Shown in pieces: positions 6,657 to 12,313 of a stretch of 13,453 nucleotides of DNA. The stretch lies in NCBI GenBank assembly GCA_900550355.1, contig URRT01000039.1:1-13453 (forward strand). The letters are read 5' to 3'. How positions within the stretch are numbered: position 1 is the first letter of the stretch; each line of letters starts with the position of its first letter. Both the position numbers and the translations under genes were made by a program. The DNA is from an uncultured Collinsella sp. (lineage in GTDB: Bacteria; Actinomycetota; Coriobacteriia; Coriobacteriales; Coriobacteriaceae). The notes under the pieces are model-generated. The model had not been told where the DNA came from and did not search any database. It worked only from the letters and a program-made list of their open reading frames with translations.

Positions 6657-7595
6657 TTATCCACGGAGAAATGCGTATGCGCTTGTTGCCGCTATGGCTC
6701 CGTCCGAAACGGCGGTCACAACCTGGCGCAAACGCTTGGAACGGATATCGCCAGCGGCAAATAGACCTGGCGTGCGGGTCGCCATGGATTCATCAGTCAG
6801 AATGCCGCCATCAGGCGCCAGATCGACTAAATGCTCAACAAGCTCGGTATGGGGTTGCGTTCCGGTAAAGACAAAGATGCCAAACGAGCCGGGCTCAAAT
6901 GACTCGGTATGAGTCTCACCGGATGCATTGTCCTTAAAGGTGATCGTCGTTGGCATGGTTTCGCCCGAAAGCTCCACAATACTAGTTTGGTACCTAACTG
7001 AAATATTATCTTTTGCAAGAACTTTTTTAACCACACCATCGGGGGCACGGAACTGATCGCGGCGCAAAACGATGGTCACGCTGCTGGCGATTTCTGACAA
7101 GAACAGAGCTTCCTCGCATGCCGAATTGCCACCACCGATTACAAAGACCTGTTTGCCACGGAAGAACATGCCGTCACACGTCGCGCAATACGAAACGCCA
7201 CGACCGCGATACGTATCCTCGCCAGCGAAACCTGCCGGACGCGGCGTGGCACCCATGCAAGCGATAACACTCCTAGCCGTCGTATCACCAACATCGTGAT
7301 GAACGGTAAACAATTTGGAGCCGGCATCGTAATCGACACCCGTCACCATGCTCCATTCAACCTGAGCCCCTAGGCCTTCTGCATGTTGTTGGAATCGCTC
7401 ACCGAGTTCAGCGCCGCTCAGTAGCGGAATGCCCGGATAGTTCTCGACCTCATTGGTTGTGGCGATCTGTCCTCCCGACATGCCCTGCTCAATCACGGTC
7501 GTCGTTAGGTTGGCGCGCGCCGCGTAAATGGCTGCAGCATAGCCCGCAGGGCCGCCGCCGATAATAGCAACATCGATCGGCTGATGGGTAGTCAT
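6657..7595 (-). CDS. trxB: Thioredoxin-disulfide reductase
   Basis: Cytosolic flavoenzyme passing electrons from NADPH through FAD and a redox-active disulfide to thioredoxin. The FAD-binding motif GGGPAGYAAAIYAARA lies at residues 13-28, the active-site CATC at 137-140, and the NADPH-binding GGGNSACEEA at 154-163, with the following LRRDQFRA for the 2'-phosphate. The C-terminal FAD motif is GLFAAGDIR. The length of 312 residues is typical of the low-Mr bacterial enzyme. ATG 7595 is chosen because AGGAGGT lies 6 bases upstream; an in-frame ATG at 7670 would add 25 residues the family lacks. No thioredoxin gene is adjacent. The gene is divergent from the glycosyltransferase gene, with a 117-base gap, and has its own terminator. 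Confidence 0.96.
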   Translation of the reverse strand: MTTHQPIDVAIIGGGPAGYAAAIYAARANLTTTVIEQGMSGGQIATTNEVENYPGIPLLSGAELGERFQQHAEGLGAQVEWSMVTGVDYDAGSKLFTVHHDVGDTTARSVIACMGATPRPAGFAGEDTYRGRGVSYCATCDGMFFRGKQVFVIGGGNSACEEALFLSEIASSVTIVLRRDQFRAPDGVVKKVLAKDNISVRYQTSIVELSGETMPTTITFKDNASGETHTESFEPGSFGIFVFTGTQPHTELVEHLVDLAPDGGILTDESMATRTPGLFAAGDIRSKRLRQVVTAVSDGAIAATSAYAFLRG

Positions 7596-7712
7596 GAAGA
7601 GACCTCCTGTCGAAAGATTGGCGTTCTTTGCGCTCATACCCAAATTTACGTGAACATGACACTCATGCACTACAATGATAAATCGCGTAACAAAGCTGAA
7701 GGGGAGTTATCG

Positions 7713-9014
7713 ATGGATCAAATGCAGACGAGCAATAGCGCTCCCCTGCCCATGCAAGCTACTCCCCAACCGGAGCAAATGACCGTTTCACCTGCACAAA
7801 AACCCCTAGTAACCATCGTGCACGCATCGGTTGGATCGGGCCACAAAGCCGCCGCCAACGCGATTGCACAAGCATTTGACCTTATCAGCGGCACCAAGGG
7901 AATCCCTGAGGATGTTGAGATCGAAGTCCTGGATATCCTCGATTTTGGACGTATTAGGTTCGATGGTAATAAAACAGCAGCTTCGTTTACCGGCGCCACG
8001 CGTCCCATATATGACCTAACCTGGCGATACACGTTTACGGGACATCTGCTCTGGGGCGGAGGCACGGCATGGTCACGTATTATGTTCCCTGCCTTCAACG
8101 AATATGTCCGCACCCGCAGGCCCATAGCCGTGGTCGCAACACACATCACGGCGGCCAACGTCGCTGTGGGTGCCCGCGTCATCACGGGTATCGATTATCC
8201 CGTCATCTGCGTACCAACAGACTATGAAGTCGAAGGCTTTTGGCCCCACAAGGACACCGATCTGTTCTGCGTAGCCAACGAATTTATGGCCGAGACACTT
8301 CGCCCCCGTAAAGTTCCCGAGACCAAAATCCGCATTACAGGCATCCCCATTCGCGCCGGGTTTGATACGGACTACAATCGCGAGGAAGAACTCGAGAAGT
8401 TCAATCTCCCCGCTGACAAGACCGTTGTGTTGGTGATGGCCGGTGCCAGTTTGCCTCAACCGTACGTTCGCTTTCGCGCGGAGATGGACCGCACACTCCC
8501 CTTCCTGCGCAGCTTCGAGGACATGCACTTTGTCTTTTTGCCGGGCAAGGATGAGGAATACGCCACCCGCCTCAAGACGCTCTTCGACGCCATGAAGCTC
8601 GAAAACGTCACGGTTCTGGACTACGTGGACGATATGGCAGCCCTCATGCACGGCTGCGACCTGGCAATCCTCAAATCGGGCGGACTCACCGTCACCGAAT
8701 GCCTATGCGCGCATCTGCCGATGATCCTGCTGGGCAAATCATATGGTCAAGAAAAGGCCAACACCACCATGCTCACCGGAATGGGCGCCAGCATGCATGT
8801 CACCACCGCACGAGAACTCATCGTAACCCTGCGCCATCTGCACGATCATCCCGAATCACTCAAAGCCCTACTCATCAACGGCGAAGTACTACGCCGCCCC
8901 CACGCAGCCGAAGATATAGCCATCGCAACCATGGAGCTCGTAGGCAAACCCCAAAAGCGCAAACGAGCCTTCTGCCGCTTCTACTGGGGCGGAAAACCCG
9001 CGCATATCCGCTAG
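7713..9014 (+). CDS. MGDG-synthase-type glycosyltransferase (processive diacylglycerol glucosyltransferase-like)
   Basis: Membrane-associated GT28-fold enzyme expected to transfer a sugar from UDP-sugar to diacylglycerol, making glycolipids or lipoteichoic-acid anchors. The N-terminal acceptor domain has the diagnostic HASVGSGHKAAANAI (37-51), followed by a conserved PTDYEVEGFW stretch that matches the family's PTDY/FxxHxxW region. The C-terminal donor-binding domain carries LVMAGAS, then LKSGGLTVTECLC (about 318-330), equivalent to the KPGGLTxSEAL motif of UgtP/MGDG synthases. Residues 1-29 are a Gln/Pro-rich extension, and the tail is basic (KPQKRKRAFCRFYWGGKPAHIR), which may aid membrane contact. 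The start is ATG 7713, with AAGGGGAG 6 bases upstream. An upstream in-frame ATG (7584) lies inside trxB. A TACAAT at 7671-7676 may be its -10. The acceptor and sugar are not determined by sequence. Confidence 0.87.
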   Translation: MDQMQTSNSAPLPMQATPQPEQMTVSPAQKPLVTIVHASVGSGHKAAANAIAQAFDLISGTKGIPEDVEIEVLDILDFGRIRFDGNKTAASFTGATRPIYDLTWRYTFTGHLLWGGGTAWSRIMFPAFNEYVRTRRPIAVVATHITAANVAVGARVITGIDYPVICVPTDYEVEGFWPHKDTDLFCVANEFMAETLRPRKVPETKIRITGIPIRAGFDTDYNREEELEKFNLPADKTVVLVMAGASLPQPYVRFRAEMDRTLPFLRSFEDMHFVFLPGKDEEYATRLKTLFDAMKLENVTVLDYVDDMAALMHGCDLAILKSGGLTVTECLCAHLPMILLGKSYGQEKANTTMLTGMGASMHVTTARELIVTLRHLHDHPESLKALLINGEVLRRPHAAEDIAIATMELVGKPQKRKRAFCRFYWGGKPAHIR

Positions 9015-9027
9015 CATTGGACTGTCC

Positions 9028-9131
9028 GCTTACCTGTGGGAGGCCCCTATATATCATCCCATGCTCAAACATTCTCGCTGCGCTGCGAAACTGCGCGTGG
9101 GACGATATATAGGGGCCTCCCACAGGTAAGC
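9028..9131. repeat. Long hairpin element, copy 1
   Basis: Arms 9028-9061 and 9098-9131 are complementary at 33 of 34 positions; the loop is 36 bases. The sole mismatch, A9056 opposite C9103, is G-U if transcribed from the minus strand. Its loop, read on the minus strand, starts CGCGCAGTTTCGCAGCG and ends GAGAATGTTTGAGCA, as in copy 2 read on the plus strand. The stem base begins 13 bases after the glycosyltransferase stop. No T-run follows, so it is not a standard terminator. Confidence 0.9.
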
Positions 9132-9156
9132 TGCGTTAACGTACTAGCGGCTATAC

Positions 9157-9180
9157 CAGATTCCCCACCAGTAGAATCTG
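9157..9180. repeat. Short inverted repeat CAGATTC/GAATCTG
   Basis: CAGATTC (9157-9163) pairs with GAATCTG (9174-9180) around a 10-base loop. TTCCCC (9161-9166) could instead pair with GGGGAA (9185-9190), giving two mutually exclusive folds. It sits between the two long hairpin elements; its significance is unclear. Confidence 0.4.
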
Positions 9181-9207
9181 AAAAGGGGAACCAGAAAATA
9201 TAAATAC

Positions 9208-9256
9208 AGTAAGTCGATGCGACAAAGGAGGCGTCCCTTTATCGCATCGACTTACT
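9208..9256. repeat. Third hairpin, between the two long elements
   Basis: Arms 9208-9228 and 9236-9256 are complementary at 20 of 21 positions with a 7-base loop (AGGCGTC). The mismatch is C opposite A, which is G-U in a minus-strand transcript. Only moderately T-rich sequence follows on that strand (TGTATTTATATTTTC), so it might act as a weak terminator for dut. Its sequence is unrelated to the two flanking elements. Confidence 0.75.
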
Positions 9257-9289
9257 AGAAAAGTAAATATTGTTTCAAGCGAGTAGCCG

Positions 9290-9392
9290 CCCGCCCGGGG
9301 CTTACCTATATCGTTCCACGCGCAGTTTCGCAGCGAGCGAAGCGACGCGAGAATGTTTGAGCATGGAATGATATAGGTAAGCCCCGGGCGGG
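9290..9392. repeat. Long hairpin element, copy 2 (inverted relative to copy 1)
   Basis: Arms 9290-9318 and 9364-9392 are complementary at 28 of 29 positions; the one exception is G9313 opposite T9369. The 45-base loop starts CGCGCAGTTTCGCAGCG and ends GAGAATGTTTGAGCA, matching copy 1 read from the other strand, with about 9 extra bases in the middle. The stem next to the loop (TATATC, G/A, T, pyrimidine, CCA) is shared with copy 1, but the outer stem differs. It ends 16 bases from the dut stop codon. The whole stretch 9015-9408 holds only these hairpins and no gene. Confidence 0.9.
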
Positions 9393-9408
9393 AGGGATAC
9401 GAGTACCC

Positions 9409-9852
9409 CTAGGCGACGCCGCTGGAGCCGAAGCCTCCGTTGCCTCGGTCGGTTTTGTCTAGTTCGTCTACCTCTATGAGGTTGACCGTGGGGACTTCTT
9501 GGATGACGAGTTGGGCTATGCGGTCGCCTTTGTTGATTTGGATGTTGTTGGAGGGGTCCAGGTTGATGAGGATAACCTTGAGTTCTCCTCGGTAGTGGGC
9601 GTCGATGAGGCCCGGCGTGTTAACTATAGACAGGCCCTGCTTGATGGCCAAGCCGCTGCGGGGCTGGACGAAGCCGGCGTAGCCATCGGGCAAGGCGATG
9701 GCCAGCCCAGTAGAGACCAGACGACGTTCGAAGGGCTTCAGGACGCAGTCCTCGTTGGAGCGCAAATCCAAGCCGGCATCGGTGGGATGGGCGTATTTGG
9801 GAAGCTCGACGGTGGGGTCGAGACGCTTTATGTTGACGGTAATGTTGGACAT
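9409..9852 (-). CDS. dut: Deoxyuridine 5'-triphosphate nucleotidohydrolase (dUTPase)
   Basis: Homotrimeric cytosolic enzyme that hydrolyses dUTP to dUMP and pyrophosphate, keeping uracil out of DNA and feeding dTMP synthesis. All five dUTPase motifs are in order in 147 residues: AGLDLRS (1), PRSGLA (2), GLIDAHYRGELKV with the catalytic Asp (3), GDRIAQLVI (4) and the C-terminal RGNGGFGSSG that closes over the nucleotide (5). ATG 9852 lies 4 bases after the nrdR stop, and its ribosome site (AAGGTGA) overlaps that stop codon, so translation is probably coupled. It is the last gene of a LysM, nrdR, dut row, and a long hairpin element follows 16 bases after the stop. Confidence 0.97.
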   Translation of the reverse strand: MSNITVNIKRLDPTVELPKYAHPTDAGLDLRSNEDCVLKPFERRLVSTGLAIALPDGYAGFVQPRSGLAIKQGLSIVNTPGLIDAHYRGELKVILINLDPSNNIQINKGDRIAQLVIQEVPTVNLIEVDELDKTDRGNGGFGSSGVA

Positions 9853-9856
9853 GGAA

Positions 9857-10300
9857 TCACCTTAGCTTGTCGAGCTCTTGCAGAAACTCATCGACGTCTT
9901 TGAAATCGCGGTAGACCGAGGCAAAGCGGATGTAGGCCACCTTGTCGATCTTGGCCAAGCGCTTGAGCACCATGTCACCCAACTCATGGGACGTGACGGC
10001 CGTCAGCGTGCGAGAGCGCAGCTCGACCTCGATGTCGTCGATAATCTCATTGAGCTTCTTAGTATCGATATCACGCTTGATGGTGGCGCGCATCAAGCCG
10101 ACGAGCAGCTTATTGCGATCGAACCGCTGCTTGGTTCCGTCTGACTTAATGACCTCGATTGGGTCTTCGCATCGCTCAAACGTTGTAAAGCGATAGTTAC
10201 ACGAACAACATTCGCGACGGCGCTTAATGGTGTTATTTGACTCCTGCATACGGGAATCAACGACGCGGGTATGTGCCTTGCCACATTTGGGACAGCGCAT
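9857..10300 (-). CDS. nrdR: Transcriptional repressor NrdR
   Basis: ATP/dATP-sensing zinc repressor of ribonucleotide reductase genes. The 147 residues hold an N-terminal zinc ribbon with C3-x2-C6 and C31-x2-C34 (CPKC and CCSC), the RRRECCSCNYRFTTFE signature, and an ATP-cone domain (about 46-136) beginning IEVIKSDGTKQRFDRNKLL. ATG 10300 has AGGAGGT 3 bases upstream. The start codon and half of this ribosome site lie in a perfect 12-bp stem (see the separate entry). No ribonucleotide reductase gene is in the window. It is followed closely by dut and preceded on the same strand by a LysM protein gene, as remembered for mycobacterial Rv2719c-nrdR next to lexA. Confidence 0.97.
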   Translation of the reverse strand: MRCPKCGKAHTRVVDSRMQESNNTIKRRRECCSCNYRFTTFERCEDPIEVIKSDGTKQRFDRNKLLVGLMRATIKRDIDTKKLNEIIDDIEVELRSRTLTAVTSHELGDMVLKRLAKIDKVAYIRFASVYRDFKDVDEFLQELDKLR

Positions 10301-10338
10301 GGTACCTCCTCTTAAACGATAACAAGGGTACCATGCGC
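10295..10338 (-). promoter_or_regulatory. Start-codon-enclosing hairpin of nrdR
   Basis: GCGCATGGTACC (10295-10306) and GGTACCATGCGC (10327-10338) form a perfect 12-bp inverted repeat around 20 bases. In the minus-strand mRNA the 3' arm contains the nrdR AUG and the second half of its ribosome site, while AGAGGA sits at the end of the loop. The fold would block initiation unless opened, or be absent if transcription starts inside it. Confidence 0.75.
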
Positions 10339-10351
10339 AGCGCGATAATGA

Positions 10352-10804
10352 TTACGAACGAGCAGGAACCTTAAGATGCGCACCGGCGGCGAGCGAACCA
10401 TGCTCCAGATGATTGACGTTACGGATCATGTCGGAAGTCTCTTGCGTGGAAAGGCCTTCGATAGGATATTCCTCGGCAAGCGACCAAAGAGAATCACCAG
10501 GCTGAACGCGAATAGTCTCGTAGGTAACGTTGGAAACGGACTCGGCATACGCGGCGTGACGAGCGCTAAAGACCGACGTAGCGAGGACAACGAAGAGCGT
10601 AAGCGCAACGGCAACGGCGACAATCGTCGGAACCTTCAGGGCAACGCGGGCCGGCGCAACTACAGCCTGCTGATTGCGAGCAGGCTTTACGGTCAAAGGC
10701 TGAAAGCCGGAGCGGCCACCCTGAACAACCGTAAAAGTGGGTTCTGCAGGCGTCTCGAGTTTAAGGGCAAGGTTTCCCTGGACCATATTCGTTGCGTTCA
10801 TCAT
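10352..10804 (-). CDS. Membrane-anchored LysM protein divergent from lexA (YneA/ChiZ-like)
   Basis: 150-residue protein with a cytoplasmic N-terminus (1-57), one transmembrane helix (58-80, VPTIVAVAVALTLFVVLATSVFS) and an extracytoplasmic LysM domain (about 95-148, beginning YETIRVQPGDSLWSLAEEYP and ending LKVPARS). LysM binds peptidoglycan. Small LysM membrane proteins encoded divergently from lexA, such as Bacillus YneA and mycobacterial Rv2719c/ChiZ, are SOS-induced division inhibitors; the same role here is inferred from position and layout. ATG codons at 10804 and 10801 are tandem: GAGGAG lies 3 bases from the first and 6 from the second, so the second may be used. Candidate promoter elements on this strand are TAGACA (10866-10861) and TGATAA (10843-10838), next to a LexA box. 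It is first in a row with nrdR (51-base gap) and dut. Confidence 0.82.
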   Translation of the reverse strand: MMNATNMVQGNLALKLETPAEPTFTVVQGGRSGFQPLTVKPARNQQAVVAPARVALKVPTIVAVAVALTLFVVLATSVFSARHAAYAESVSNVTYETIRVQPGDSLWSLAEEYPIEGLSTQETSDMIRNVNHLEHGSLAAGAHLKVPARS

Positions 10805-10837
10805 GTTCTCCTCTCGCGTGTTTTGCTGAGAACAGTT

Positions 10838-10866
10838 TTATCAAGCCGCGCGGACAAAAATGTCTA
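10838..10866 (-). promoter_or_regulatory. Candidate promoter of the LysM-nrdR-dut unit
   Basis: On the minus strand TAGACA (10866-10861) is a fair -35, and TGATAA (10843-10838) a fair -10 at 17 bp. The LexA box at 10872-10885 lies 5 bases upstream of the -35, close enough for a bound repressor to hinder polymerase. Confidence 0.45.
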
Positions 10867-10871
10867 GCGCG

Positions 10872-10885
10872 AGAACGAATGTTCG
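10872..10885. promoter_or_regulatory. LexA box 1
   Basis: AGAACGAATGTTCG; its complement CGAACATTCGTTCT fits the Gram-positive SOS box CGAAC-N4-GTTYG except at the last base. It is closest to the LysM-gene promoter. Confidence 0.8.
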
Positions 10886-10899
10886 GTTATTATTATCTT

Positions 10900-10913
10900 C
10901 GAACAGTTGTTCC
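10900..10913. promoter_or_regulatory. LexA box 2
   Basis: CGAACAGTTGTTCC fits CGAAC-N4-GTTYG except at the final base. It is centred 28 bp from box 1, just after a TATTAT stretch (10888-10896) that could be the lexA -10. Confidence 0.82.
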
Positions 10914-10927
10914 TGTCAAGCAAAATT

Positions 10928-10941
10928 CGAACATTTGTTTG
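10928..10941. promoter_or_regulatory. LexA box 3
   Basis: CGAACATTTGTTTG fits CGAAC-N4-GTTYG fully. It is centred 28 bp from box 2 and 24 bases before the lexA start codon, so it probably lies in the lexA leader. Confidence 0.85.
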
Positions 10942-10964
10942 ACATGGGTAGAGAGGATGCCCTG

Positions 10965-11609
10965 ATGGCTCGCAAAATTACCAAGCGTCAGCAGCAAATT
11001 TACGACTTCATCAAGGAATATCAGCAGGAGAAAGGTTATCCGCCCAGCGTGCGCGAGATGGCTTCTGCCGTGGGCCTTTCCTCCCCCAGCACCGTGCACG
11101 CCCATCTGTCTGCCCTGGAGGCGCGCGGGCTACTCAAGCGCGATGCCACCAAACCGCGCGCCCTGGAACTCTTTAACGAGGACGGTTCCTCTGTCTCAAT
11201 TTCTAAATCTGACGAACCCACCGCACCTCGCGGAACGGTCTCGCTACCGCTCGTTGGTCGCGTCGCAGCTGGGATTCCCATTCTGGCCGAGCAGAATATA
11301 GAAGACACTTTTACTATCCCGACCGAAATCGCCACTGATCAGGGTTCCTTTATCCTTGAGGTGCATGGGAGCTCAATGATCAATGTCGGCATCTTCAATG
11401 GCGATTACATCATCGTCCGTGAACAAAAGAGTGCCATGAACGGCGAAATTGTCGTGGCCATGATTGATGGTTCAGCGACCGTCAAGACATTCTACAAGGA
11501 GCAGGGACGCGTACGCCTGCAGCCAGAGAATGACACCATGGAGCCTATCTATGCAACGAATCCCGTTATCTTGGGCAAAGTCGTCGGCTTGATGCGCCGG
11601 TTCTCGTAA
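10965..11609 (+). CDS. lexA: LexA SOS repressor / autopeptidase
   Basis: Represses DNA-damage genes and cleaves itself when RecA filaments form. The N-terminal winged helix-turn-helix (about 5-66) includes SVREMASAVGLSSPSTVHAHL. The C-terminal S24 peptidase domain (about 93-212) has the Ala102-Gly103 cleavage site in GRVAAGIPI, the catalytic S137 in HGSSMINVGI and K174 in SATVKTFY. The length of 214 residues is normal. ATG 10965 is chosen: GAGAGGA (10951-10957) lies 7 bases upstream and homologues begin in the same way (MARKITKRQQQIYDFI). Longer in-frame options would run through the LexA boxes. Three boxes upstream indicate autorepression and control of the divergent LysM unit. The stop codon overlaps the next start as TAATG. 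Confidence 0.97.
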   Translation: MARKITKRQQQIYDFIKEYQQEKGYPPSVREMASAVGLSSPSTVHAHLSALEARGLLKRDATKPRALELFNEDGSSVSISKSDEPTAPRGTVSLPLVGRVAAGIPILAEQNIEDTFTIPTEIATDQGSFILEVHGSSMINVGIFNGDYIIVREQKSAMNGEIVVAMIDGSATVKTFYKEQGRVRLQPENDTMEPIYATNPVILGKVVGLMRRFS

Positions 11610-12313
11610 TGCAAAAACGCATCACCATCTTTGATACCGTCCGCGGGTTTACGATGATTTCAATGGCAGGTTTTCACGCTTGCTACGATCTCGCCTACCT
11701 GTACGACTGGGATATGCCCTGGTTTACCCAGACCGTCTTTCAAGACATCTGGCGCGCCAGCATCAGCTGGGTATTTTTGTTTATCGCGGGTTGGATGTGC
11801 ACGCTCTCACGCAACAATGCCAAACGAGCGGCCAAGTACGCTGCCGCAGCTTTGGTCGTCTGGATCGCAACAACGCTCGTATCGGTCGACGATTCAGTGA
11901 ACTTTGGCATCATTTATTGCATGGCGGCGTGTACCGCTGTGACAGCCGCAGCACGACCGATGCTTAAGAAAGTGCCCAGCACGTGGGGCATTGCGATATG
12001 CCTCGCTCTCTTCGCGGCGACATGGGGCATCCCGAAATCGACCTATTCATTCCCCTATTTGGCGTGGCTAGGATTTCCCGGCCCCCGGTTTGTTTCAGGC
12101 GACTATTATCCAATCATCCCGTTCATATTCATGTATCTCACAGGATACTTTGCTGCGCGCACCGCTCAAAGATGCGAACATCCCGCCCCAAGCTGGGCCT
12201 ACGCCAACCCCCTACCGGCGCTCGCCAGCCTTGGACGTCATGCACTCCCCTTTTATCTGCTACATCAGCCCATCATACTGGGCATTTTGGAGCTCGCCTA
12301 CTCGGTGCGATAA
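11609..12313 (+). CDS. DUF1624 membrane acyltransferase (heparan-alpha-glucosaminide N-acetyltransferase-like)
   Basis: Predicted polytopic membrane protein of 234 residues from the HGSNAT/YeiB-like acyltransferase group. The N-terminal ITIFDTVRGFTMISMAGFHACYDLAYL (about 5-31) holds the typical Asp-x2-Arg-Gly motif and a His in the first membrane segment. Further hydrophobic segments follow at about 45-65, 72-92, 97-115, 126-142, 167-185 and 216-230, with LGRHALPFYLLHQPIILGIL near the end, a hallmark of this superfamily. The substrate, probably a cell-envelope sugar, cannot be told. The start codon overlaps the lexA stop (TAATG), so translation is likely coupled and expression should rise with lexA. 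Its 3' end overlaps hflX by 16 bases on the other strand, with no terminator between. Confidence 0.83.
   Translation: MQKRITIFDTVRGFTMISMAGFHACYDLAYLYDWDMPWFTQTVFQDIWRASISWVFLFIAGWMCTLSRNNAKRAAKYAAAALVVWIATTLVSVDDSVNFGIIYCMAACTAVTAAARPMLKKVPSTWGIAICLALFAATWGIPKSTYSFPYLAWLGFPGPRFVSGDYYPIIPFIFMYLTGYFAARTAQRCEHPAPSWAYANPLPALASLGRHALPFYLLHQPIILGILELAYSVR

Noticed and set aside
8875..9123. Small open frames running through long hairpin copy 1
   Set aside because: Both strands of the palindrome are open by chance; there is no ribosome site, and the translations are just the repeat read as protein.
9028..9131. Hairpin copy 1 as the Rho-independent terminator of the glycosyltransferase gene
   Set aside because: The stem is far longer than normal, the loop is 36 bases, and AGGTAAGCTGCG follows instead of a T-run. 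Some termination effect cannot be excluded.
9208..9392. CRISPR array or tandem repeat in the repeat-rich spacer
   Set aside because: The repeats are inverted hairpins with variable stems, not direct repeats with regular spacers.
10860..10964. Longer LexA starting at ATG 10860 or ATG 10944
   Set aside because: The extension would be encoded by the LexA boxes and has no homology; ATG 10965 has GAGAGGA at 7 bases and the expected N-terminus.
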